Positions 1 through 8,974 of a stretch of 64,000 bases of DNA are shown one piece after another; the stretch's first letter is position 1; each line of letters begins with the position of its first letter. The DNA lies in contig JACOST010000008.1 of assembly GCA_016178705.1 (NCBI GenBank), positions 1 through 64,000 on the forward strand. The letters are read 5' to 3'. The translations under genes were made by a program, and so were the position numbers. The DNA is from Deltaproteobacteria bacterium (GTDB lineage: Bacteria > Desulfobacterota > Binatia > HRBIN30 > JACQVA1). The notes beneath the pieces were generated by a model. The model was not told the DNA's origin, searched no databases, and saw only the letters and a program-made list of their open reading frames with translations.

Positions 1-141
1 GAAGGCGATGAACTGCGCCATCCCCTGCTCCGCCAGCACCTTCGTGATCGCCGCCGTCAGCGTCGTCTTGCCGTGATCGATGTGCCCAATCGTCCCCACG
101 TTACAGTGCGGCTTCTTGCGCTCGAATTTCTGCTTCGCCAT
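1..141 (-). CDS. tuf: Elongation factor Tu, N-terminal part (runs off the left edge)
   Basis: The reverse strand reads [19 protein letters not shown] followed by the P-loop region [12 protein letters not shown], which is the EF-Tu start and G1 motif (GHIDHGKT). The first 47 residues are visible and the rest lies outside the window. EF-Tu carries aminoacyl-tRNA to the ribosome as a GTPase. The gene follows four tRNA genes on the same strand, the order of the E. coli thrU-tyrU-glyT-thrT-tufB transcript. It is therefore very likely the tRNA-linked tuf copy and co-transcribed with them. The start is the ATG at 139-141, the canonical N-terminus of the family. Confidence 0.97.
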   Translation of the reverse strand, partial: MAKQKFERKKPHCNVGTIGHIDHGKTTLTAAITKVLAEQGMAQFIAF

Positions 142-182
142 CTGCTGCGTGCCTCAACCTGCGTCTGTTGTCGTGCACAAAA

Positions 183-255
183 GCCCAGGAGCGGAATCGA
201 ACCGCCGACCTCCTCCTTACCAAGGAGGTGCTCTAGCCGACTGAGCTACCTGGGC
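183..255 (-). tRNA. tRNA-Thr (GGT anticodon)
   Basis: A 73-nt cloverleaf on the minus strand. The acceptor GCCCAGG pairs with CCTGGGC, the anticodon stem CCTCC/GGAGG encloses a loop with anticodon GGT, and the T-loop is GGTTCGATTCC. CCA is not encoded. It is the last tRNA before tuf, the place of thrT in the E. coli tufB operon. Confidence 0.95.
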
Positions 256-309
256 GTACCGCGCACACTGACCAATCGAATCGGGCTCCTTAACTTCACT
301 TCTCAAAAA

Positions 310-382
310 GCGGGAAACGGGATTCGAACCCGCGACCCTCAGCTTGGAAGGCTGATGCTCTAACCAACTGAGCTACTCCCGC
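310..382 (-). tRNA. tRNA-Gly (TCC anticodon)
   Basis: A 73-nt cloverleaf on the minus strand. The acceptor GCGGGAG pairs with the 3' end TTCCCGC (one wobble pair), the D-arm is AGCTCAGTTGGTTAGAGC, the anticodon loop is CTTCCAA, and the T-arm is GGGTTCGAATCCC. Third in the conserved Thr-Tyr-Gly-Thr order. Confidence 0.95.
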
Positions 383-430
383 ACAACATCCTTCCCAATC
401 GTCGCCGAATGCGCGCCTTCAAGTCATGGT

Positions 431-512
<82 letters not shown>

Positions 513-523
513 GTCGCTATGGA

Positions 524-595
524 GCCGATGGCCAGACTCGAACTGGCAACCTACTGATTACAAGTCAGTCGCTCTACCATTGGAGCTACATCGGC
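524..595 (-). tRNA. tRNA-Thr (TGT anticodon)
   Basis: A 72-nt cloverleaf on the minus strand. The acceptor GCCGATG/CATCGGC is a perfect 7-bp stem and the anticodon stem ACTGA/TCAGT encloses a loop with TGT. It is the first gene of the tRNA-tuf transcript, only 11 bases upstream of tRNA-Tyr. Confidence 0.95.
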
Positions 596-671
596 CAACC
601 GCCACGCCACTCCGCCCTGCGGATCCCCAATATTCCTATCCACCCGACGATTGGCCTGGCGCAAAAAGTGC

Positions 672-700
672 TTCCTACCAACAGCCCCCCCCTGTGTCAA
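672..700 (-). promoter_or_regulatory. Candidate promoter of the tRNA-tuf transcript
   Basis: On the minus strand there is a perfect TTGACA (695-700) followed after 17 bases by TAGGAA (672-677), a weak -10. It lies about 75 bases upstream of the first tRNA, where the promoter of this transcript must be. The -35 match is strong and the -10 match poor, so the exact boxes are uncertain. Confidence 0.4.
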
Positions 701-769
701 TACGATCTTCAGCGGCTCGGATTGATCGCCGCGCGCCATTCCGTTGCCCGGCGCGAAAATCGGTTGTAG

Positions 770-2818
<2,049 letters not shown>

Positions 2819-2822
2819 ATTG

Positions 2823-3113
2823 ATGGCCGACGCATCGCAGGCCGTACGTCTCCAGCTCGTCATCACCGGACGCGTCCAGGGCGTCGGCTTCCGCTACGCG
2901 GTGCTCGATGAGGCGCGGCGCCTCCAAGTGGCGGGCTGGGTACGCAACCGCCGCGACGGCAGTGTCGAAGTGATCGCCGAGGGTTCCCGCGGGCGCTTGG
3001 AACAGCTTGCCGTTTGGTGTCACGATGGGCCGCGCGGCGCGCTGGTCTCGCATGTCGAGACCAACTGGGGCGAAGCGAGCGGCGAGTTTCACGAATTTTC
3101 CATCCGTCACTAG
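2823..3113 (+). CDS. acyP: Acylphosphatase
   Basis: A 96-residue protein of the usual acylphosphatase length that hydrolyses acyl phosphates. The signature GRVQGVGFRYAVL contains the catalytic Arg (R24) and WVRNRRDGSVEV contains the catalytic Asn (N42). The reading frame is open further upstream inside ligA, but the family homology begins right after the ATG at 2823, four bases after the ligA stop. It is probably translated from the ligA transcript. Confidence 0.95.
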   Translation: MADASQAVRLQLVITGRVQGVGFRYAVLDEARRLQVAGWVRNRRDGSVEVIAEGSRGRLEQLAVWCHDGPRGALVSHVETNWGEASGEFHEFSIRH

Positions 3114-3130
3114 AGCGAGAGGAGGCGATC

Positions 3131-4093
3131 ATGGCAACGCTCAATACTGTGCTCGGTCCGTGCAACGCAGCCGACCTCGGCGTCACCTTGATGCACGAGC
3201 ATCTGGTGATCGGCTGGCCGGGGTGGGATGCGGATGTCGCCGCGCCGGCGTTCAACCGCAAGGACACGATCAAGCTCTGTGTCGACCACATGCAGGAGCT
3301 GAAGGCGCTCGGGATGCGCACGCTGCTCGATCCCTGCCCGATTGATCTTGGTCGCGACGTCGAGTTAGCCGCCGAAGTATCTCAAGCCACCGGCGTGCGC
3401 ATCATCTGCGCCACCGGCCTCTATAAGGAAGAGTCCGGCGCCACTCCGTACTTCAAATTCCGCGGTCAGTTCACCGACGTGATCAAGGAGATGGCGGAGG
3501 GCTTCATCAACGAGATCGACGTCGGCATCGGTTCCACCGGCATCAAGGCTGGCGTCATCAAGATCGCCACCGGCGCGCACCAGATCACAAAATATGAAGA
3601 GAAAGTCATTCGCGCCGCGGCGCGCGCCCACAAGGCCACCGGTGCGCCGATTACGACGCACACCGAGGACGGCACGATGGGCCGCGAGCAGCTCGATTTG
3701 TTCGCCTCGGAGGGTGTCGACTTGAAGCGCGTGATCATCGGCCACTCGTGCGGCAGCGCGGATCTCAAATATCACACCGACATGCTCGACCGCGGCGCCT
3801 ACCTCGGCTTCGATCGCTTCGGACTCGACTTCATCCATCCCGATCGGTTGCGCAAGGCCGCATTGATCGGCCTGCTCGGCATCGGCTGCGAAAATCAGAT
3901 CGTACTCTCGCACGACACCGTATGGTGCTGGCGTGGCCGCTCGCTGCCGGTGCCTGAGTCGCAGCTAACGAACTGGAAGCCGACGCACGTTTTCAAGAAC
4001 ATCGTGCCGGCACTGCGCGACGCTGGCGTGACTAAGGAGAAGATCGACGCGATGCTGATCCACAACCCGCGGCGATACTTCGAGGGCGTGTAG
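3131..4093 (+). CDS. Phosphotriesterase-family metal-dependent hydrolase
   Basis: A 320-residue member of the phosphotriesterase-like branch of the amidohydrolase superfamily (binuclear metal TIM barrel). The metal ligands are visible: HxH in LMHEHL (H22, H24), a lysine in AGVIKIATGAH likely to be carbamylated, His in THTEDG and GHSCGS, and Asp in LSHDT. The start is the ATG at 3131, with a good GAGAGGAGG ribosome site 6-10 bases upstream; the frame is open further upstream but overlaps acyP. Relatives include lactonases and esterases as well as phosphotriesterases, so the substrate is not predictable. It ends at a large palindromic repeat. Confidence 0.9.
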   Translation: MATLNTVLGPCNAADLGVTLMHEHLVIGWPGWDADVAAPAFNRKDTIKLCVDHMQELKALGMRTLLDPCPIDLGRDVELAAEVSQATGVRIICATGLYKEESGATPYFKFRGQFTDVIKEMAEGFINEIDVGIGSTGIKAGVIKIATGAHQITKYEEKVIRAAARAHKATGAPITTHTEDGTMGREQLDLFASEGVDLKRVIIGHSCGSADLKYHTDMLDRGAYLGFDRFGLDFIHPDRLRKAALIGLLGIGCENQIVLSHDTVWCWRGRSLPVPESQLTNWKPTHVFKNIVPALRDAGVTKEKIDAMLIHNPRRYFEGV

Positions 4094-4112
4094 CGCGGCG
4101 GTCGGAAGAAGA

Positions 4113-4244
4113 GGCCTCCACCCTAACCCTCCTCCGCGGCGAGTGGTGCCGCAGAGGAGGGAACTCTTGCGCGTCGCGCCTGCACCTTCAGGTTCCCTCC
4201 TCCGTGAACACTTCCGTGAACGGAGGAGGGATAGGGTGGAGGCC
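4113..4244. repeat. Palindromic repeat element A, copy 1
   Basis: Its ends are a 24-bp inverted repeat with one mismatch (GGCCTCCACCCTAACCCTCC... against ...AGGGTGGAGGCC). Inside are nested stems: GCGGC/GCCGC, and GGAGGGAAC against GTTCCCTCC. Copy 2 at 7316-7475 has the same left half and orientation, so the two copies bracket the DUF1566 gene. It sits where the transcript of the phosphotriesterase-like gene must end and could act as a terminator. Confidence 0.9.
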
Positions 4245-4269
4245 ACCCGAGCCTCGGGCCTTGCCAATT

Positions 4270-6894
4270 CTATGAGCCGCCGCGGACGGCACGCACGGAG
4301 ACGCCATTGGTCTTGTTGTGCGCGCCCACGTAGGGGGTGAAGAAGCCCACGTCCCACGCGAGGTCCGGGACGAGCTGGTAGGTAGTAGACGACCAGCAGA
4401 AATCGGACTGCGTGCAACTGCACGTCAGCACCGTACAACTCGCGGCGCAGTTCATGTTGAACGCCGCGTCAACCGCGGGGTTCACGTTCTGATAGTTCGC
4501 GATACTGTGTAGCTCATTCACGTTCGGGATGCGCCAGTCCGTATGCCCGGCAAATCCACCCCCCGCATTCAGCGTCGCCAGGAAGGCCGTCACCATCGTC
4601 CCGTTCATCGTGTACGGCGGCGACGTCATGCCCCAGGTGTAAGTGTCGTCCTTGTCGTGGATAGAGCCGTCGTCGCTCTTCTTTTCCCACATCAGCCCGG
4701 TCGCGTTGTCGGTGATCGTGCCGTCGCCATTGTCGTTGAACGAGTGCGTGGCGCCCTTTTGCACCGCGCCGTCGCTGCCGGCTCCGTACGACGTGGTCTG
4801 CCCCGTCGCCAGCACCGGCGCTGGCGCCGGCGGTACTGGCGGCGCTGGATTCACGTTCCCGTCGCGAACGGCCCGCGCGTAGTTGCTACTCGACTTCGGA
4901 CCCACTGCGAAGGCACCGTTATCGAAGTGGACGCCCCACGCGCTCGATGGCGTGCTCTGCATCGTGCTGGACGACCAGTAGTAGTCGTTCACCGTGCAAC
5001 TGCACGTCAGCACCGTGCAACTCGCGACGCACCCCGTGTTGAAGGCCGGGCTCACCGCTGGATTGGAGTTCTGGTAGTTGATGATGCTCTGCACTTCCTT
5101 GGCGTTCGGCAATCGCCAGTCGGTCTTCCCGGCGAAGGCCATGCTGTTCAGCGTCGCGATCTTGGTCGTCTGAGCCGTGGTCCACGTGTAGATGTCATCC
5201 TTGTCATGGATGGAGCCGTCGTCCGAGAGCTTCTCCCATACCAACTTGGTGTTGTTGTCGGTGATCGTGCCGTCGCCGTTGTCGGTAAATGCGAGGGGCG
5301 TCCCGGCTTTCACATCGCCGTCTTGCCCGGTGCCGGCGCACGCAATGATCGCCCCACCCGCATCCCAGCAGGTCGTCTGCCCGGTCTCAGGGAACGCTTG
5401 CGCGACGCAGTTGCTGGCGTTGAAGCCGCAGCCCGCCGTGCAGGTCAGCGACCCGCCGAGGGCGTAGCCGAGTCCGGTGCATGTCTGACCACCGAGATCG
5501 GAGGCATCGCACTGCTCGCTGCCGTCCTTGATACCGTTGCCGCAGGTTGAGGACGCTGCCGTTCCCACCACGCCGAAAATGGTGACACCGCTCTGGATGT
5601 TGCTCGCCACGAGGTTCGTATCATTCGCGGTGGCCGTCTTGGAGCCGGCGTAGAGCCCGTTGGGGATGGTGAAGGTCTTCAAGCCGTTGGCGCCGCTCAC
5701 GTTCGACCCGGCGGGTACACTGCCGGTGACGAGGCTGCCGTTAACGAAGGCGGTCTTGCCGCTGAGCATATCGGCGGCGACCGCGGTGCCACTGCTAGTG
5801 TCGACCACCGAGGAACTGCCGTTGATGCCAAACAGATTGACGCCGCTCTTGATGTTGCCCGCCACCAAGTCGGTGTCACCCACACACTTGCCGGATCCAT
5901 TGTGGTAGCCGGCAACGATGGTTTGATCGGCGGTGCCCGGCGTCAGTGTGACGGCGCCGTTGTTCGGCATGGTGCCCGTGATCCCGACTGAGCTGGCGTT
6001 GGAGAAGGTCTTGCCGCTCAGCACATCACCTACCGCCGCCGTCCCCGTGGCGGTGCGACAGTCGCAGCCGCTGACATTGAAGCCGCACGTGGCCGTGCAG
6101 CTCAACGTGCCGATAGCGTAGCCGAGACTCGTGCAACTCGCGCCGCCCAAATCGCTGCCGTCGCAGGCTTCGCTGCCGTTCTTCGCTCCGTCACCGCAAC
6201 TCGATCCGCATTGGAGGTTGGGCTGCCCGTCGGCGTCCGGCCCGTCGATGGCGGCCACCACCGCATCGAGACCGGCCAGCGCGTCGCTGATCTTGGTGGG
6301 ATCGCTGACTGGTGGAAGCAACGTCGCCATCACCGTGCGTACGTCCGCCAGCCATTCGAGCGCGCGCGGATACTGTGTGACGATGGCTTGCTGCGCGGCG
6401 CACGCATGCGAGGCGGCGATGCAGCCGCTCCACTCGTGCAGCGTGTCGATCGAGCCATCGCCGCCGAACTGCGCGCACCAGGTGTTGATGTTGTCCGCTT
6501 CAATCGGCTCGCTCAGCGCTGCCCCGGGTCCGAGCACGTCGGGCACACCGTGGGTGACGTTGAGCATGCCCGGCGCGCACTTCTTGTCGATCGCCGCCGT
6601 CAGCTTCTCGCCCAAGCTCTTGCCGGTGCCGCGGGTGTCGTGGATGTTGCGAAACTGGGTGGCGCAGCTCCCCGCCACAATCGTGGTGATGGCAGCGTGA
6701 TCTTTGATCACCTTGCCGGCGATGGACTGCAGGCAGGTGGCCACCGCGTTGAGGTAATTGTCGGCGTAGGTTTTGGAGGCGGTCTTCACCGTGCTCTGGC
6801 AAGTGTTGAGGCTGGTTGCGGGCAGCGGCACGGCCGTAGCCGTGCTGGCCCACAGCAGGGCCGCAGTGATAGCGATCGATGATCGTGTTCTCAT
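4270..6894 (-). CDS. Secreted Cys-rich protein with two C-terminal DUF1566 (Lcl_C) domains
   Basis: An 874-residue exported protein. A signal peptide (MRTRSSIAITAALLWASTATA) is followed by a helical Cys-containing region (about 30-200) and a Cys-rich unit CGDGAKNGSEACDGSDLGG at about 233, repeated near 470 as CGNGIKDGSEQCDASDLGG. Glycine-rich repeats (GDVLSGKTF, GNIKSGVNLFGI) typical of DUF1566 proteins follow. The two Lcl_C domains (about 540-690 and 720-874) each contain GDGTITDN, KTDWRLPN or HTDWRIPN, YQN.NPAV and WSS. The ATG at 6894 was chosen because the signal peptide starts there and GAGAGGTGG lies just upstream; a longer open frame to 7095 runs into repeat DNA. Likely cell-surface; role unknown. 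Confidence 0.85.
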   Translation of the reverse strand: MRTRSSIAITAALLWASTATAVPLPATSLNTCQSTVKTASKTYADNYLNAVATCLQSIAGKVIKDHAAITTIVAGSCATQFRNIHDTRGTGKSLGEKLTAAIDKKCAPGMLNVTHGVPDVLGPGAALSEPIEADNINTWCAQFGGDGSIDTLHEWSGCIAASHACAAQQAIVTQYPRALEWLADVRTVMATLLPPVSDPTKISDALAGLDAVVAAIDGPDADGQPNLQCGSSCGDGAKNGSEACDGSDLGGASCTSLGYAIGTLSCTATCGFNVSGCDCRTATGTAAVGDVLSGKTFSNASSVGITGTMPNNGAVTLTPGTADQTIVAGYHNGSGKCVGDTDLVAGNIKSGVNLFGINGSSSVVDTSSGTAVAADMLSGKTAFVNGSLVTGSVPAGSNVSGANGLKTFTIPNGLYAGSKTATANDTNLVASNIQSGVTIFGVVGTAASSTCGNGIKDGSEQCDASDLGGQTCTGLGYALGGSLTCTAGCGFNASNCVAQAFPETGQTTCWDAGGAIIACAGTGQDGDVKAGTPLAFTDNGDGTITDNNTKLVWEKLSDDGSIHDKDDIYTWTTAQTTKIATLNSMAFAGKTDWRLPNAKEVQSIINYQNSNPAVSPAFNTGCVASCTVLTCSCTVNDYYWSSSTMQSTPSSAWGVHFDNGAFAVGPKSSSNYARAVRDGNVNPAPPVPPAPAPVLATGQTTSYGAGSDGAVQKGATHSFNDNGDGTITDNATGLMWEKKSDDGSIHDKDDTYTWGMTSPPYTMNGTMVTAFLATLNAGGGFAGHTDWRIPNVNELHSIANYQNVNPAVDAAFNMNCAASCTVLTCSCTQSDFCWSSTTYQLVPDLAWDVGFFTPYVGAHNKTNGVSVRAVRGGS

Positions 6895-7130
6895 GATGAT
6901 CCACCTCTCCCTTTTTTCGGACTGCTTTATTCGCTGCTCGCTTTGATTGCTGCGGTGAGCACGGCGGTCATGCTGGGCACTCCTGGCGGACCGCCGGACA
7001 GGCACGGAGGCCTGTCCCCACCGGATCGGATCTGGACTCCGGTCCGTCATTCCCGCAATCATCAGGCGGGAATCCATCCGATCCTTCGCCCACATGGCGA
7101 GGAACCGTCAGCGATCGGTAGGCAACTAGC

Positions 7131-7152
7131 GCGTGCGTGCGTGCGTGCGTGC
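7131..7152. repeat. GCGT tetranucleotide microsatellite
   Basis: Five and a half tandem copies of GCGT in the leader of the DUF1566 gene. A repeat of this type can change length by slippage. Being non-coding, any effect would be on leader spacing or folding. Confidence 0.9.
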
Positions 7153-7224
7153 AAAATACCGGCCGGGATTGCAGGCTCCAAGCGCGATCCGACCGGTGGC
7201 GGCGCACGAAGACATGTGGGTAAT

Positions 7225-7254
7225 TTTGTACTGGACAGATCGGAAGCTTGTCAA
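7225..7254 (-). promoter_or_regulatory. Candidate sigma-70-type promoter
   Basis: On the minus strand a perfect TTGACA (7249-7254) is followed after 18 bases by TACAAA (7225-7230), in a locally AT-rich patch. It would drive the DUF1566 gene through a long leader. Confidence 0.35.
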
Positions 7255-7315
7255 CCGGAGGAAAACCCGTAGTAGTTGCCCCGCATCCGCACGGTGAGCG
7301 ACACTCGGATTCGGA

Positions 7316-7475
7316 GCCTCCACCCTAACCCTCCTCCGCGGCGAGTGGTGCCGCAGAGGAGGGAACGTTCACGCACGCTGCGCACTGAATTGATCGTCGC
7401 CTTGATTCACCAACCACCTTCAGGTTCCCTCCTCCGTGAGCACCTCCGCGAACGGAGGAGGGCCAGGGTGGAGGC
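7316..7475. repeat. Palindromic repeat element A, copy 2
   Basis: Its terminal inverted repeat GCCTCCACCCTAACCCTCC... is closed by ...AGGGTGGAGGC (about 23 bp, two mismatches). The first 52 bases are almost identical to copy 1 at 4113-4244, and the GGAGGGAAC/GTTCCCTCC inner stem is shared. It differs by a longer centre. It lies between the DUF1566 gene and the 3' end of rsmI. Confidence 0.9.
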
Positions 7476-7497
7476 CTTCCCTCTTGATCCGTTCCGC

Positions 7498-8331
7498 TCA
7501 CGACGGGTTCGACTTGACGATTCGCGCGTACAACGCGCGCCGCGGGAGATGATGCGTCGCCGCCAGCCGATGCGCGATTTCGGCTGTATGCAGTCCTTCA
7601 CCCTTGAGCCGCGTGATCGCGGTGTCGAGATCTTCGATTGGCGCCACCCGCGCAGCCTTGCCGCCGGCGATCACCAACGTCACTTCGCCTTGCACGCCGG
7701 CGCTCGGCAGTCGCGTGAGCACGTCGGTGGCCGTGCCGCGGAGAATCTCCTCGAACAACTTCGTCACTTCGCGCGCGACGACGACTTCGCGGTCGGCTCC
7801 GAGTGCAGCGATCAAATCGGCCAAGCTCTCCGACAAGCGCCGCGCCGCTTCGTATACAACGATGGTTCGCTCTTCGCCGATGAGTGTGTCAAGGAATTTC
7901 CGCCGCGCCACGGCACGCGCCGGCACGAAGCCCTCGAAGACGAAACGATCAGTGGGCAAGCCACATACGCTCAGCACCGCGGCGACCGCCGACGGACCGG
8001 GGATCGGCACCACCTTGATACCTGCTTCGACGGCCGCACGCACCAAGCGAAAGCCGGGATCCGCGATGCCGGGTGTGCCGGCGTCGGAGATCAACGCGAT
8101 CGACTTGCCGGCCTTCAGCCGCTCGATCAATTCGGGGGCGCGTTCGCGCTCGATCTGGTCGTAGTAGCTAATCAGCGGTGTGTGGATGTCGAAGTGCGCG
8201 AGGAGTTTGCGGCTGTGGCGAGTGTCTTCGGCGGCGATCAATTGCACCTCGCGCAAGATTCGCAACGCGCGCGCCGAGATGTCCTCGAGATTTCCCAGCG
8301 GCGTCGCAACAACGTAGAGCGTACCTGGCAT
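7498..8331 (-). CDS. rsmI: 16S rRNA (cytidine1402-2'-O)-methyltransferase RsmI
   Basis: A 277-residue SAM-dependent methyltransferase of the tetrapyrrole-methylase fold, which methylates the ribose of C1402 in the decoding centre. The start MPGTLYVVATPLGNLEDI is the RsmI signature, followed by AAEDTRHSRKLL, LISDAGTPGIADPGFRLV and the SAM-site region VPIPGPSAV. Length and order match the family (about 280). It starts at the ATG whose CAT is at 8329-8331. Confidence 0.97.
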   Translation of the reverse strand: MPGTLYVVATPLGNLEDISARALRILREVQLIAAEDTRHSRKLLAHFDIHTPLISYYDQIERERAPELIERLKAGKSIALISDAGTPGIADPGFRLVRAAVEAGIKVVPIPGPSAVAAVLSVCGLPTDRFVFEGFVPARAVARRKFLDTLIGEERTIVVYEAARRLSESLADLIAALGADREVVVAREVTKLFEEILRGTATDVLTRLPSAGVQGEVTLVIAGGKAARVAPIEDLDTAITRLKGEGLHTAEIAHRLAATHHLPRRALYARIVKSNPS

Positions 8332-8468
8332 CGCCGAGCCTCACATCGTTGACGCGCGCTCATGCCGACAAGACGGCTTCATCATGGCGTCGCCCTACCC
8401 GGAAGCGATCGGCATGTCGAGTGCCGCTGGCGTGGCGTCACCCGCAACGGCGCGTTACACTGCGGCGC

Positions 8469-8951
8469 GTGCACTCAGTAGCGATTCGTGACGCGTGTGA
8501 TGATGACGGGCCGGCATTGATCGCGCTTATCGACGCCGTCTTCCGCGAGTATCCCAACTGCATTCTCGACGTCGATGGCGAGGCGCCGGAGTTGCGCACC
8601 ATCGCCACGACGTTCGAAGCCGCGGGCGGGCACTTCTGGATCGCCGAGCTATCCGGCCGCGTGGTGGGTTGCGTCGGGTTCACACCCGCGCACGCCGCAG
8701 GCGGCATCGAGCTGCGCAAACTCTACGTTGCCAAGGACGCGCGCCGCATCGGACTGGGAAACCGCCTGTGCGGATTGATCGAGAGCGAAGCGCGGCGACG
8801 CACAGCCGCGTTCGTCGAACTGTGGAGCGATACCCGTTTCCTCGACGCGCACCGGTTATACGAAAAGCGCGGCTACACGCGTGGGCCGCACACCCGAACG
8901 TTGCACGACATCAGCGCAAGCGTCGAGTACTTCTATCGCAAAGACCTGTAG
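8469..8951 (+). CDS. GNAT-family N-acetyltransferase
   Basis: A 160-residue acetyl-CoA-dependent acyltransferase fold. Visible motifs are motif D/A ELRKLYVAKDARRIGLGNRLCGLI, which contains the R/Q-x-x-G-x-G/A-type acetyl-CoA loop (RRIGLGNRL), the preceding strand VVGCVGFTP, and motif B region RLYEKRGYTRG. A GTG start at 8469 (VHSVAIRDACDDD) is preferred, because the frame upstream has no GNAT similarity and overlaps the rsmI promoter side. The substrate is unknown. It is divergent from rsmI and convergent with the next gene. Confidence 0.85.
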   Translation: MHSVAIRDACDDDGPALIALIDAVFREYPNCILDVDGEAPELRTIATTFEAAGGHFWIAELSGRVVGCVGFTPAHAAGGIELRKLYVAKDARRIGLGNRLCGLIESEARRRTAAFVELWSDTRFLDAHRLYEKRGYTRGPHTRTLHDISASVEYFYRKDL

Positions 8952-8966
8952 CCGGCTGGCCCGGCT
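8950..8966. terminator. Hairpin between convergent genes
   Basis: AGCCGG and CCGGCT with a 5-base loop lie at the stop codon of the GNAT gene and 8 bases before the 3' end of the converging gene. There is no T-run, so termination is only suggested by position. Confidence 0.3.
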
Positions 8967-8974
8967 GCAGGCAC

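Larger units (their letters stand above)
6895..7315. other. Non-coding stretch upstream of the DUF1566 gene
   Basis: No convincing gene. It holds small hairpins: GGACAGGC/GCCTGTCC at 6996-7017 and ATTCCCGC/GCGGGAAT at 7049-7073. It also holds a GCGT microsatellite at 7131-7152 and a candidate promoter at 7225-7254. The leader of the DUF1566 gene would be about 320 nt if that promoter is used. I looked for a known riboswitch and did not recognise one. Confidence 0.6.

Noticed and set aside
4543-5550. A 335-codon plus-strand open frame
   Set aside because: Antisense to the Lcl_C domains of the DUF1566 protein.
7131-7152. GCGT tandem repeat considered as the start of a CRISPR or larger satellite
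   Set aside because: Unit is four bases with no spacers; only a microsatellite.
6895-7260. Possible riboswitch (cyclic-di-GMP type) in the DUF1566 leader
   Set aside because: The conserved core sequences of the known class could not be found; only generic hairpins are present.
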